Source of the DNA: Allomuricauda sp.
GTDB lineage: Bacteria; Bacteroidota; Bacteroidia; Flavobacteriales; Flavobacteriaceae
Length of the DNA stretch: 64,000 nt
Direction: 5' to 3'
NCBI RefSeq assembly: GCF_013911645.1
Contig: NZ_JACESV010000004.1
Coordinates: forward strand, 1-64,000
Shown: positions 35,037 through 44,545 of the stretch, piece by piece
Position numbering within the stretch: the first letter of the stretch is position 1
Layout: every line of letters begins with the position of its first letter
Notes under the pieces: model-generated
Told to the model about the DNA's origin: nothing
Database searches by the model: none
Seen by the model: only the letters and a program-made list of their open reading frames with translations
Program-made: the position numbers and the translations under genes

Positions 35037-36413
35037 TTACTGCTTTTTAATAGGTTTTATCTTGATGTTTTTAAAGCTTACACGATCTCCATGATCCTGT
35101 AACAATATGTGACCTCTATCCACTTCTCCAAAGTTGGGCCATTTTACATACTTGCTTTCGGAGACCAGTTTGCGATATGCTTCGCTTTTTCGCTCGTATT
35201 CCAAAACCTTTGTGCCATTGAGCCAATGCTCCACATGGTTGTCTTTTGAAACGATACGGGCAGTATTCCACTCTCCAATAGGATTAATGGGTTTATTGAC
35301 ATCTGCCTGTATAAGATCATATAAAGAAGCAACGGTACGGCTACCTTCATGGTTGCCCAGTTTGGCATCTGGATGCCTTTCATCGTCCAAAATTTGATAT
35401 TCCAAACCTATCGAGGAACCGGGCCCCTTGTTCAGGTCGGTATCCACATAATATTTGATACCACTGTTGGCGCCCTCCGTCAATTTAAAATCCACTTTGA
35501 GTTCAAAATCCCCGTACAACTCTGTGGTCACAATATCACCACCGGCGGCCGATTCTTCGCCACCTGAAGACAGCACGGTCAATACGCCATCCTTAATTTC
35601 CCATCCTTTCTCTGGAAAATTATCCAGTCGGGCACCGCGCCATCCCACGGTAGTTTCACCGTCCCATAACAATTGCCATCCATTTTTTTCCTCATCAACA
35701 GTAAGCTGGTTTTTGGTCACCACTGGGGCCAAGGGCATTTCTTTACTGTATTTTGAAAGACTATCGGTCAAAATTTTGATGTTCTTCCAGGCAATCTCCG
35801 TTCCCTCCTTTTGATCTTTGCCAATGCTGTGTACTTGAAGCGCAATAAAGCCGCTTGCTGTTTTGTCATCTATCAAATGGGCCGCTGGTATCCCATTGAT
35901 CCAGGTTTGGATCGTATCTCCGATCGCCTCGATGCGATAGTGGTTCCAATCATTTTGTTTGAAGGCTTTTTGGGCAGCTGGATTATCTTCCAAGCTAACG
36001 AGCCAACCTCTACGACCTTCATCATAAATTCCAGCGCTCCATGCCCTGTCCGATGGGTCTATTTCAATCTGGTATCCGTGTACCCTTCCATTTTGATAAT
36101 ACGGAAAGCTGTTGCTTCGTATTTGGATTCCAGAATTCATGGTAGAATCCACTTTGTATTCCAGTTCCAAGATAAAATCGTCATACATCCCATCTGTTGT
36201 CAAAAAGGAATTGGGCGTATCATGCACCGTGGACCCCACGATCATGTCATCTTTTACCGTGTAATTGGCCTCACCACCCTTTTGGGTCCATCCGTTGAGG
36301 GTGCCGTCGAATAGGTCGATCCATGGTGTGTCATCTTTGGGAGCTTCAGCACACCCCCAACACAGCAGGAGCGCCAATGTTCCGAATTTTAGTTTGTTCA
36401 TTTTATGTGTCAT
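35037..36413 (-). CDS. Tandem DUF1080 (3-keto-glycoside hydrolase-like) lipoprotein
   Basis: 458 aa from the first ATG; a second ATG at 36401 (MNKLKFGTLALLLCWGC) gives a cleaner lipoprotein signal. Two DUF1080 concanavalin-like domains follow: residues about 28-215 (WIDLFDGTLNGWTQKGGEAN, then MNSGIQIRSN) and about 240-455 (QLLWDGETTVGWRGARLDNF, then ANSGIKYYVD, GSSIGLEYQILDD). DUF1080 members include 3-keto-disaccharide hydrolases. With two Gfo/Idh oxidoreductases directly downstream, an oxidise-then-cleave route for glycosides outside the inner membrane is plausible. Confidence 0.9.
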   Translation of the reverse strand: MTHKMNKLKFGTLALLLCWGCAEAPKDDTPWIDLFDGTLNGWTQKGGEANYTVKDDMIVGSTVHDTPNSFLTTDGMYDDFILELEYKVDSTMNSGIQIRSNSFPYYQNGRVHGYQIEIDPSDRAWSAGIYDEGRRGWLVSLEDNPAAQKAFKQNDWNHYRIEAIGDTIQTWINGIPAAHLIDDKTASGFIALQVHSIGKDQKEGTEIAWKNIKILTDSLSKYSKEMPLAPVVTKNQLTVDEEKNGWQLLWDGETTVGWRGARLDNFPEKGWEIKDGVLTVLSSGGEESAAGGDIVTTELYGDFELKVDFKLTEGANSGIKYYVDTDLNKGPGSSIGLEYQILDDERHPDAKLGNHEGSRTVASLYDLIQADVNKPINPIGEWNTARIVSKDNHVEHWLNGTKVLEYERKSEAYRKLVSESKYVKWPNFGEVDRGHILLQDHGDRVSFKNIKIKPIKKQ

Positions 36414-36441
36414 TTAGTTAAAAGTTTACTTTACAAATCGA

Positions 36442-37746
36442 TTATAGGCCGAAAAGACCTGGAAGCCATAATGCCAATGCTGGAATGTACGTGATCAGAA
36501 ACAATGCCAAAATCATGGCCACAAACAAAGGCAGCAGGGGCTTAATCACTTTTTCAATGGATGTTTTTGCCACACCTACCCCCACAAAGAGTACCGAACC
36601 CACCGGAGGTGTGCACAGTCCAATGCAAAGGTTTAAGATCATGATGATGCCAAAATGCACCGGATCTATCCCCAATTTTGTTACGATAGGCAAAAATATG
36701 GGGGTAAATATGAGCACGGCCGGAGTGATGTCCATAAAAACACCCACAATCAGCAATATTACATTTATGATGAGCAGCAGGGCTATCTTGTTATCGGTAA
36801 TGGACAAAAGCCCCGCACTGATGTCCTGTGGGATATGCTCAAAGGAAAGTGCCCAGGACATGCTCATGGAGGCCGCTATCAACAGCATGACAACGGCGGT
36901 AGTGGCGGAGGCGTTCAAAAAGATATTGGGTAGTTTTTTAAACGTTATCTGTTTGTAGACAAAGCCCAACAATAAACTATAGAGCACGGCAATGGCCGAA
37001 GCTTCGGTAGCGGTAAATATGCCCGCCACAATGCCCCCGATTACCAAAACCAATAGGAATAGGCTTGGGACGGCATCAATAAAAGTTTTAAAAACCTGTT
37101 TTAATGAGCTTCGTTGTCCTTTGCCGTAGCCTTTCTTCTTGGCCCAGAACATGGCTACCACCATCAAAAGCAACCCGGTAATCAAACCAGGAATATATCC
37201 TGCCAAGAAGAGTGCCGCAATGGACGCACCCCCACTTGCCAAGGAATATACGATCAAAATGTTGCTGGGGGGAATCACCAATCCTGTTGTGGCCGAGGTG
37301 ATGTTGACGGATACGGAAAACCCCTTGTCATACCCTTCTTTTTCCATTTCAGGGCCTAGGATGCTCCCCATGGCCGAGGCCGAAGCCATGGCCGATCCTG
37401 CAATGGCGCCCATAAACATGGCCGATATAATATTAATGAGAGCGAGTCCCCCGGGTAAAGCCCCGACCAAGGTTTTGGCAAAGGCGATCAATCGGTGGGC
37501 AATTCCTCCGTGGTTCATCAATTCTCCGGATAAAATAAAAAATGGAATGGCCAGTAGTGCAAAACTATCCAATCCTGTGGCCATACGCTGTGATATGGTC
37601 GCCAATGCTGGCAAGGAGGGAACACTGACCAATAAGGTCAACATGGACGAGATGGCTATGCTCCACGCTACGGGGGTACCTATGGCCAAAAGGCCCACAA
37701 AACTGATGATCAAAACAAGCAAGGGTATATAATCCATAAGGCTCAA
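36442..37746 (-). CDS. dctM: TRAP transporter large permease subunit (DctM-like)
   Basis: 434 aa, almost entirely hydrophobic with about 12-13 membrane helices. Typical DctM features include PFFILSGELMNHGGIAHRLI, GAIAGSAMASASAMGSI and ATTGLVIPPSNILIVYSLAS. It forms the Na+-driven channel of a TRAP transporter in the inner membrane. It overlaps the small subunit gene by four bases. Being inside the UxaC-UxuA-KdgK-KdgA operon points to hexuronate or a related sugar acid as substrate. Confidence 0.95.
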   Translation of the reverse strand: MSLMDYIPLLVLIISFVGLLAIGTPVAWSIAISSMLTLLVSVPSLPALATISQRMATGLDSFALLAIPFFILSGELMNHGGIAHRLIAFAKTLVGALPGGLALINIISAMFMGAIAGSAMASASAMGSILGPEMEKEGYDKGFSVSVNITSATTGLVIPPSNILIVYSLASGGASIAALFLAGYIPGLITGLLLMVVAMFWAKKKGYGKGQRSSLKQVFKTFIDAVPSLFLLVLVIGGIVAGIFTATEASAIAVLYSLLLGFVYKQITFKKLPNIFLNASATTAVVMLLIAASMSMSWALSFEHIPQDISAGLLSITDNKIALLLIINVILLIVGVFMDITPAVLIFTPIFLPIVTKLGIDPVHFGIIMILNLCIGLCTPPVGSVLFVGVGVAKTSIEKVIKPLLPLFVAMILALFLITYIPALALWLPGLFGL

Positions 37747-38204
37747 TCCATTATTATTTCCACAACTTTGTTATAAACTACTATCAGTCCGCTCAAGGGA
37801 ATAACGATATATACGTATGCCAAGGGCAAGCCCAATGCAGGAGAAAGTTGTTTGAGTTCATAGGTAGTGTACACCAACCATCCGCCACCCGTAACCATTG
37901 CCCCAAGACAGAACAGTATGATGAAACCGGATACCATCCTTTTCAATAGTCTTTGATTTTTGGCACTGGCACGTTTGGCCAGTACATCTATGGCCACATG
38001 ACCATTTTTTGCCGATACATAGGCAGCTCCCAACAATCCCAACCAAATCATAAGAAACCGGGCGAGTTCATCCGTAAAGGCACTTGGTTCCCCTATAACA
38101 TACCTACTGAACACCTGCCAGAGTACATTCAGCACCATGAGACCCATCAGTACTACGAGTAAATGTGCCAAAATATTTTCCAATGTCTTTTTGAGTCCCA
38201 TCAC
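37743..38204 (-). CDS. dctQ: TRAP transporter small permease subunit (DctQ-like)
   Basis: 153 aa with four membrane helices. VLWQVFSRYVIGEPSAFTDE and LARFLMIWLGLLGAAYVSAK are typical of DctQ, as is NGHVAIDVLA. It is the partner of DctM and overlaps both neighbours by four bases. Confidence 0.95.
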   Translation of the reverse strand: MMGLKKTLENILAHLLVVLMGLMVLNVLWQVFSRYVIGEPSAFTDELARFLMIWLGLLGAAYVSAKNGHVAIDVLAKRASAKNQRLLKRMVSGFIILFCLGAMVTGGGWLVYTTYELKQLSPALGLPLAYVYIVIPLSGLIVVYNKVVEIIMD

Positions 38205-39181
38205 TTTGCCAATGATTTGATTTGTTGTATCATTTTGTTCAATGCTGCATCATCTTCATACGGCCGGTACATTTCCCGTGTCATTTCGATAAACGGTTCC
38301 TTATCGGGATACGAAATCTTTACCCCTGCTTCCTGGACTTTTTCCAATGCCTCGGCTTCCGATATGGCCCACAATTTTCGCTGATGGGCCAAAGATTTTT
38401 TTACCGCTTTTTGGACCCATCCCTGTTCCTGCTCCGAAAGGGTACCCCAAAACTGGGTGCCAACGATCAAGACGTCGGGGGAAAAGGTATGTTCGTCCAA
38501 CGAATAATAGGGACACACCTCATAATGCTTGGAAAGGTAAAAACTGGGGGGATTGTTTTCCGCTCCGTCCACCACGCCTTGTTGCAGGGATGTATAGAGC
38601 TCTCCCCATGAAATGGGCGTGGGCGACCCCCCAAGACTTTTGACCATATCTATGGCCGTAACACTTTCCATTACCCTGATCTTGAGCCCCTCTAGGTCAT
38701 CTGGGGCTGTTACGGGCGCATGCTCGGTGTAAAAACTGCGAAATCCGGCATCGTAATAGCCCAGACCTTTCAGTCTAAATTGTTCGGCATTGTCCAACAA
38801 TGTTTGGCCAATAGGACCATCCAAAACTTCAAAGGCATGTTCCCTGCTCTCAAAAAGATAGGGCAATCCCAATATTCTGGTCTTCGGGGCAAAATTCTCC
38901 AAGGTGGCAACCGATACCTTGGTCATATCCAGACTGCCCAATTGAATCAGCTCCAGAATTTCACGTTCGGTGCCCAATTGTTGATTGGGATAGATCTCTA
39001 CACGAAGTCTGCCCTTGGAAACACTATCAAGACCTTCCCCCATTTTAACCATGGCCTTATGCACGGAATGGTTAACATCCAAACCATGGGCCAACCTTAT
39101 GGTCTTTGTGCTACTGACCTCTTCACAACTAGTGGCGAAAAGCAAAGCACACAATAAAAAAATGATGGGAACGTGTTTCAT
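38201..39181 (-). CDS. dctP: TRAP transporter solute-binding protein (DctP-like), lipoprotein
   Basis: 326 aa. The signal ends in a lipobox (LLFATSC), so it is tethered rather than free in the periplasm. Family features include TIRLAHGLDVNHSVHKAM, VEIYPNQQLGTEREILELIQ and GLKIRVMES, the last with the conserved Arg that clamps the carboxylate of the ligand. WGELYTSLQQGVVDGAENNP is the usual DctP hinge region. The likely ligand is a hexuronate, judged by the catabolic genes of the operon. Confidence 0.95.
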   Translation of the reverse strand: MKHVPIIFLLCALLFATSCEEVSSTKTIRLAHGLDVNHSVHKAMVKMGEGLDSVSKGRLRVEIYPNQQLGTEREILELIQLGSLDMTKVSVATLENFAPKTRILGLPYLFESREHAFEVLDGPIGQTLLDNAEQFRLKGLGYYDAGFRSFYTEHAPVTAPDDLEGLKIRVMESVTAIDMVKSLGGSPTPISWGELYTSLQQGVVDGAENNPPSFYLSKHYEVCPYYSLDEHTFSPDVLIVGTQFWGTLSEQEQGWVQKAVKKSLAHQRKLWAISEAEALEKVQEAGVKISYPDKEPFIEMTREMYRPYEDDAALNKMIQQIKSLAK

Positions 39182-39855
39182 TATTTTTCCCTTCTGATTG
39201 TTGCTATCAATTTCAAGGTGTCTGCCACTTTTTTCTGTAAACCTTCAAAATCTTTACTTTCCAAAATATCCTTGGAAATCAATTTTGAACCCATTCCAAC
39301 ACAGGTAACTCCAGCATCAAACCAAGCTTTAAGGTTAGCCTCCTCTGTGCTTACCCCACCTGTTGGCATAATGCTTGTCCAAGGTTGGGGCCCTTTAATG
39401 GCCTTTACAAATCCTGGTCCATAGGTAGACCCGGGAAAGAGCTTGATCAATTCACAACCTAATTCTTCGGCTTTATTGATTTCGGTCAAAGTACCACAGC
39501 CCGGCGACCAAAGTACTTTTCTGCGATTACAAACTATGGCGATATCTTCTCTTAAAGATGGAGTTACCACAAAGTTTGCACCCATTTGCATATACAGGGA
39601 TGCTGCCGCCGCATCGGTAATGGATCCAACGCCCATGATCATCCCCGGAAGTTCTTTCTGGGAATATTTGTTCAATTCTGAAAAAACCTCAAAGGCAAAA
39701 TCGCCACGTGCCGTGAACTCCATCAAGCGGGCACCGCCATCATAACAAGCCTTGAGTACCTTTTTGCCCAATTCGATATCGGGGTGGTAAAAAAGTGGCA
39801 CCATTCCGGTGTCCCTCATAGTATTTACTACATCAATTCTTGAAAATTGTGCCAT
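39181..39855 (-). CDS. kdgA: 2-keto-3-deoxy-6-phosphogluconate aldolase
   Basis: 224 aa from ATG 39855 (MAQFSRIDVVNTMRDTGMVP). A longer frame to 39894 would overlap kdgK and adds no conserved sequence. The Schiff-base Lys is in CELIKLFPGSTYGPGFVKAI, the catalytic Glu in LMEFTARGD, and the phosphate-binding stretch in SIMPTGGVSTEEANL. It splits KDPG to pyruvate and glyceraldehyde-3-phosphate, the last step of the hexuronate route here. It shares one base with the dctP start. Confidence 0.93.
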   Translation of the reverse strand: MAQFSRIDVVNTMRDTGMVPLFYHPDIELGKKVLKACYDGGARLMEFTARGDFAFEVFSELNKYSQKELPGMIMGVGSITDAAAASLYMQMGANFVVTPSLREDIAIVCNRRKVLWSPGCGTLTEINKAEELGCELIKLFPGSTYGPGFVKAIKGPQPWTSIMPTGGVSTEEANLKAWFDAGVTCVGMGSKLISKDILESKDFEGLQKKVADTLKLIATIRREK

Positions 39856-39868
39856 TTTATACGCTTTT

Positions 39869-40915
39869 TTAGCGAGCCACCCTTCCAGATGCATCCCCGC
39901 TCATTAATTTTTCTACCTCGGCCACTGTCACAAGATTGGCATCTCCTTTTATCGTATGTTTTAAGCAAGAAGCCGCAACGGCAAAGTCCAATGCTTTTTG
40001 GTCATCTTCGGGCCAGTTCAACAACCCATAAATCAATCCGCCCATAAAGGAATCTCCACCGCCGACCCGATCTACAATATGGGTAATTTGGTACTCGGGC
40101 GATTTGAACATAGTCTTGCCATCATACAACACTCCTGCCCATGTATTGTGCGATGCCGATATTGATCCCCGTAGCGTGGTTATCACCTTTTTGGCATTGG
40201 GAAATCGTTTTATCATCTGCTGACACACGGACAAAAATGCTTCAGCCTTAACATGTTCCCCTTGTTTTGTAATGTCCAAATCTTCTGGTTTGATACCAAA
40301 GTGTTTTTCCGCGTCCTCCTCATTCCCTAAAACAATATCGCAATACGAAGTGAGTTCGGACATGATCTCCTCCCGCTTAGCATCATCGCAGTATTTCCAA
40401 AGTTTGGCGCGGTAGTTTAAATCCGTGGATATGGTAACCCCATGTTTTTTGGCGATTTTCACGGCCTCGATACAGGCATCCGCTGCACCTTGGGATATGG
40501 CAGGGGTAATTCCGGTCCAGTGAAACCATTCCACATCCTTGAACACACTGTCCCAATCCACCATACCAGGCGCTATCTCTGCCATGGCAGAATGTGCCCT
40601 ATCGTAAATCACCTTGCTACCGCGGCTTACGGCACCGGTCTCCAAGAAATAGATGCCCAAACGCTCACCTCCAAAAATAATATTGTCCGTGCCTACCCTG
40701 CGTTTTCGCATTTCCATTAGGGCACTCTCGCCTATGTCGTTCTTTGGCAGGCGCGTCACAAAATCCACGGGTACGCCGTAATTGGCAAGGGATACCGCCA
40801 CATTGGACTCTCCACCTCCGTAGACCACATCAAAACTGTTGGTCTGTGAGAACCTTAGGAATCCCGGAGGGGCCAATCGTAACATGATCTCACCGAACGT
40901 AACTACTTTTTTCAT
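39869..40915 (-). CDS. kdgK: 2-keto-3-deoxygluconate kinase (PfkB family)
   Basis: 348 aa. KKVVTFGEIMLRLAPPGFLR and GGGESNVAVSLANYG are the N-terminal PfkB sugar-binding motifs. The C-terminal signature DRVGGGDSFMGGLIYGLL contains the anion hole and the catalytic Asp. Bacteroidota KdgK proteins share this length. It phosphorylates KDG to KDPG for the aldolase 13 bases downstream, and overlaps uxaC by four bases. Confidence 0.93.
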   Translation of the reverse strand: MKKVVTFGEIMLRLAPPGFLRFSQTNSFDVVYGGGESNVAVSLANYGVPVDFVTRLPKNDIGESALMEMRKRRVGTDNIIFGGERLGIYFLETGAVSRGSKVIYDRAHSAMAEIAPGMVDWDSVFKDVEWFHWTGITPAISQGAADACIEAVKIAKKHGVTISTDLNYRAKLWKYCDDAKREEIMSELTSYCDIVLGNEEDAEKHFGIKPEDLDITKQGEHVKAEAFLSVCQQMIKRFPNAKKVITTLRGSISASHNTWAGVLYDGKTMFKSPEYQITHIVDRVGGGDSFMGGLIYGLLNWPEDDQKALDFAVAASCLKHTIKGDANLVTVAEVEKLMSGDASGRVAR

Positions 40916-42339
40916 TCCGTTATGTCTATTTTTTGATTATACCCTAAATTAAAATAGGCCTTGGCATTTCTATAGCAAATGTCTTGAACCAAGCTGCCTA
41001 TATATTCAATGTCATTGGGGACTAGGCCTTTTTTTATGTCATTCCCCAATATATTGCACAACAATCTCCTGAAATATTCGTGCCTGGGAAAGGATAGAAA
41101 GCTCCGGGAATCGGTGAGCATGCCCACAAAACAACTGAGCAGTCCCATATTCGATATGGCGTTAAGTTGCTTTTCCATACCGTCCAATTGATCATTGTAC
41201 CACCATCCCGAGCCCATTTGTATCTTTCCCCGCACACTACCATCATTGAAGTTTCCTGCCATGGTCGCAAAAACTTCATTTAGAGCGGGGTTAAGATTAT
41301 ATAGGATGGTTTTGCCAAGCTGTCCCGTGTTTTCAAGGGTGTTCAAGAATTTGGCAAGGTTTATGGCCTGCGGAAAATCGCCTATCGAATCAAACCCTGT
41401 ATCGGGTCCCAACAGCTCCAATTTTCTTTTGTTTGTGTTTCGCAGGGCTCCCAAATGGAATTGCTGCACCCATCCCAATTTATGGTATTCCCTACAAAGG
41501 TGCACCAATGTTTCAAAGGTAAAGTACTGAATTTCTTCGATTTCCAAAGGAACACCGTTCATTACCTTTCCAAAAATGGCCTCAATACCATAGTTGTTCA
41601 TCTCAAAATGGTACAACTGTTCCAGTCCATGGTCAGAGAGGCGACAACCGTTTTCATGGAAATATGCCATCCTTTTTTTTAGGGCCGTGATCAAATCCTG
41701 ATAGGATTTTATTTGGATTCCGGACACTTCACCCAACCTTTCCAAATATGATCTGTAGGCATTATTGTTTTCAATGGCATATACCTTATCCGGTCGGAAG
41801 GTTGGCAGCATTTTTGGCGAAGCATCGTTCTTTGCCGTGCTACGATGATGTGCTAAAGTGTCCGTGGGATCATCCGTGGTACAAATCACCTCTACGTTGA
41901 ACTGTTGCAACAATCCAATTGTACTATGATTTTTCTTTTGCAGTTGCTCTTTGGTATCTCGATAAATCCATCCAGCATTGTTGCCTGTAAGCAGCTCATC
42001 GATCCCAAAGTAACGTTGTAGCTCCAAGTGTGTCCAATGATATAAGGGATTTCTGAGTGTGTAGGGAACCGTCTCGGCCCATTTTTGAAACTTTTCTTCG
42101 TCGGATGCGCCTCCTGTAATGTACTGCTCACCAATACCCAAAGTTCGCATTGCCCTCCATTTATAATGGTCATCCGTCAACCAAGCCTCAGTGATATTTT
42201 TGAACTGGTGATCACTGGCAACATGCTCGGGCGACAAGTGGTTGTGGTAATCAATTATGGGCATTTCCTTCGCAAAGCTGTGGTATAATTCCTCCGCCTG
42301 TGGAGTTTCAAGTAAAAAGCTGTCTTTTATAAATGCCAT
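40912..42339 (-). CDS. uxaC: Glucuronate (uronate) isomerase
   Basis: 475 aa, close to the E. coli length. The metal-binding start IIDYHNHLSPEHVASDHQF is the family hallmark. It continues with VICTTDDPTDTLAHH, RPDKVYAIENN and the C-terminal GMLTDSRSFLSFPRHEYFRR. It interconverts D-glucuronate and D-fructuronate, or D-galacturonate and D-tagaturonate. With UxuA next to it, the fructuronate branch is the more likely use. It shares one base with uxuA and overlaps kdgK by four. Confidence 0.96.
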   Translation of the reverse strand: MAFIKDSFLLETPQAEELYHSFAKEMPIIDYHNHLSPEHVASDHQFKNITEAWLTDDHYKWRAMRTLGIGEQYITGGASDEEKFQKWAETVPYTLRNPLYHWTHLELQRYFGIDELLTGNNAGWIYRDTKEQLQKKNHSTIGLLQQFNVEVICTTDDPTDTLAHHRSTAKNDASPKMLPTFRPDKVYAIENNNAYRSYLERLGEVSGIQIKSYQDLITALKKRMAYFHENGCRLSDHGLEQLYHFEMNNYGIEAIFGKVMNGVPLEIEEIQYFTFETLVHLCREYHKLGWVQQFHLGALRNTNKRKLELLGPDTGFDSIGDFPQAINLAKFLNTLENTGQLGKTILYNLNPALNEVFATMAGNFNDGSVRGKIQMGSGWWYNDQLDGMEKQLNAISNMGLLSCFVGMLTDSRSFLSFPRHEYFRRLLCNILGNDIKKGLVPNDIEYIGSLVQDICYRNAKAYFNLGYNQKIDITE

Positions 42340-43523
42340 TAGGGTAAGGATTTTTCAATACCGTACATGAGTCCCCTTAATTCAGCAAGACCCCGTAAGC
42401 GTCCTATCGCGGAATATCCGGGATTTGTTTTCTTGCTGATATCGTCCAACATTTGGTGCCCATGGTCGGGCCGCATGGGCATGCGTTGGTTCTTTGCATT
42501 TTTCTTCTTGCGGATAAGCTGTTCTTTAAGCAATGCATGCATCACTCCATACATATCCACATCACCGTCCAAATGGTCCGCTTCATGGAAATTGCCCAGT
42601 GCATCTCTTTTGGTACTTCTTAGATGTATAAAATTGATTTTTTCCGATAAACGATCGGCCATGCCCACCAGATCATTATCCGTCCTTACGCCATATGAGC
42701 CCGTACAAAAACATAATCCGTTGTGAGGACTATCATAGGCTGCAAGCAGTTTTTTGGCATCTTCTTCCGTACTTACCACTCTTGGAAGCCCCAGAATGGG
42801 ATATGGAGGATCATCCGGATGGATTGCCAAAAAAACACCGGACTTTTCCGCAGTTGGTCCTATTTCCTTGATAAAGTTGTATAGGTTTTCCCTGAGTTCT
42901 TTATCCCCTATTTTATTGTAGGTGTTCAAAGCCTGCTGAAACTGCTCCAACGTATAACCTTCCTCAGCACCTGGCAGGCCGGCAATAATATTTTCAATTA
43001 AACTGTTCTTGGCATCCTCATCCAATATATCGAATTGCGTCTTGGCGCGCTCAATACTTTCCTTGGAATAATGGTCAAAAGCCTTTTCACGATTCAATAT
43101 AAAGAGTTCAAATGCTGCAAATTCAATGGCATCAAACCGAAGTGCAAAGGAACCATCCGGCATTTTATAGGAAAGATCGGTCCGGGTCCAATCCAAGATA
43201 GGCATAAAATTGTAACACACCGTATCTATTCCACACGAACCAAGATTTTCAATGCTTTGTTTGTAATTCGCTATATACTCTTTATAGTTTCCCGTTCTTT
43301 TTTTAATATCCTCATGAACGGGTATGCTCTCCACTACAGACCAAGTAAGTCCCGAAGCCTCTACTTCTTTTTTTCTTTTGTTTATTTCCGATGTGGGCCA
43401 AACATCTCCATTTGGAATATGGTGCAATGCCGTTACGATTCCAGTTGCGCCCGCCTGCCTAATATCTGAAAGGGAAACAGGGTCTTTTGGTCCGTACCAG
43501 CGCCATGTTTGTTCTAACCCCAT
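42339..43523 (-). CDS. uxuA: Mannonate dehydratase
   Basis: 394 aa from ATG 43523 ([20 protein letters not shown]), exactly the family's usual start and length. The extra frame up to 43607 is upstream spacer. Conserved parts include [59 protein letters not shown] and [15 protein letters not shown]. The enzyme removes water from D-mannonate to give 2-keto-3-deoxygluconate, using Mn2+ or Fe2+. Confidence 0.96.
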   Translation of the reverse strand: MGLEQTWRWYGPKDPVSLSDIRQAGATGIVTALHHIPNGDVWPTSEINKRKKEVEASGLTWSVVESIPVHEDIKKRTGNYKEYIANYKQSIENLGSCGIDTVCYNFMPILDWTRTDLSYKMPDGSFALRFDAIEFAAFELFILNREKAFDHYSKESIERAKTQFDILDEDAKNSLIENIIAGLPGAEEGYTLEQFQQALNTYNKIGDKELRENLYNFIKEIGPTAEKSGVFLAIHPDDPPYPILGLPRVVSTEEDAKKLLAAYDSPHNGLCFCTGSYGVRTDNDLVGMADRLSEKINFIHLRSTKRDALGNFHEADHLDGDVDMYGVMHALLKEQLIRKKKNAKNQRMPMRPDHGHQMLDDISKKTNPGYSAIGRLRGLAELRGLMYGIEKSLP

Positions 43524-43560
43524 AATTATTGAATTTTTATTACTTCTTGATTTCTTTTTC

Positions 43561-44415
43561 CTAAACGCCGCTAAAAGCACTGAACCCTCCATCGATGGGA
43601 ACCACAATACCTGTTATAAATTTTGATTGTTCACTGCTCAACCATAAAGTGGTGCCCACCAAATCCTCCGGTTCACCAAAGCGTCCCATGGGGGTTTGAT
43701 CGATTATCGTGGTACCCCTTGGGGTCAACCCGCCATCGTCTTTGGTCAATAAGCTTCTGTTCTGATCTGTTAGAAAAAAACCAGGTGCCAAAGCATTGAC
43801 CCTAATGTCCACTTTGGAAAAATGGACCGCAAGCCATTGGGTAAAATTCGAAACGGCAGCCTTAGCCCCGCTATAGGCCGGTATTTTTGTAAGTGGGGTA
43901 AAGGCATTCATTGATGAGATGTTCAGAACGCTGCATCCTGTGCGACCGACCATTTCCCTAGAAAAAATCTGTGTGGGCAAAAGGGTTCCAATGAAGTTTA
44001 AGTTGAACACAAATTGAATCCCTTCCATATCCAAATCAAAGAATGTTTTAAAATCCTCTGCTGTCCTTTCCAAGTCCTTCTTGAGTAAATAGGGCTCACT
44101 GGTCGTTCCCAAAGGATGGTTTCCTCCTGCCCCATTGATGAGAATATCGCAAAAACCGAATTTTTCAGCAATCTCCTTTTTGGCCGCTTGTAGGCTTTCT
44201 CGGTCAAGCACATCCACTTTGACGGCCATTGCATTGCCCCCGGCATCAATGATTTTTTTCGCAACGGTCTGGGCGGATTCCATATTCAAATCCAGAACGC
44301 AGACCTTTGCACCTTGGTCAGCAAAAGCTCGGGCCAGGGTACTGCATAAAATACCGCCACCGCCTGTTATTGCGACAACTTTGCCTTTCAATTCTTTATA
44401 TTTGGGATTATCCAT
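43561..44415 (-). CDS. SDR oxidoreductase, probable D-fructuronate reductase (mannonate oxidoreductase)
   Basis: 284 aa. The cofactor motif is [20 protein letters not shown], the active-site Tyr/Lys is [11 protein letters not shown] with preceding Ser in [10 protein letters not shown], and [19 protein letters not shown] closes the fold. This SDR type is repeatedly found first in Bacteroidota uronate operons, where it stands in for the unrelated UxuB. It fills the only gap between UxaC and UxuA, so reduction of fructuronate to mannonate is the likely reaction. It is the first gene of the 11-gene operon. Confidence 0.85.
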   Translation of the reverse strand: MDNPKYKELKGKVVAITGGGGILCSTLARAFADQGAKVCVLDLNMESAQTVAKKIIDAGGNAMAVKVDVLDRESLQAAKKEIAEKFGFCDILINGAGGNHPLGTTSEPYLLKKDLERTAEDFKTFFDLDMEGIQFVFNLNFIGTLLPTQIFSREMVGRTGCSVLNISSMNAFTPLTKIPAYSGAKAAVSNFTQWLAVHFSKVDIRVNALAPGFFLTDQNRSLLTKDDGGLTPRGTTIIDQTPMGRFGEPEDLVGTTLWLSSEQSKFITGIVVPIDGGFSAFSGV

Positions 44416-44487
44416 TGCTATTTTTTTTCTTTGGACAAGGTATTGAATCAGGTAAAAAATTTATTCTGTGTACTTTCTACATGGTTT

Positions 44488-44495
44488 CAAATATA
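44488..44495 (-). promoter_or_regulatory. Probable -7 box of the hexuronate operon
   Basis: On the minus strand TATATTTG matches the Bacteroidota -7 consensus TAnnTTTG, 73 bases upstream of the SDR start codon. It lies in the 130-base divergent spacer shared with the Nudix regulator. No convincing -33 box was found at standard spacing. Confidence 0.4.
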
Positions 44496-44545
44496 TAAAT
44501 TTTTGCTATCCATTCAGAGAAAATACCAAAATTTTAGACAAAAAA

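Noticed and set aside
37139..37732. 197-codon plus-strand open frame
   Set aside because: Antisense to the TRAP large permease; its Met/Ala-rich composition is the mirror of a membrane protein.
43524..43607. N-terminal extension of UxuA to 43607
   Set aside because: The extra 28 residues overlap the end of the SDR gene and spacer, and the family starts at [11 protein letters not shown].
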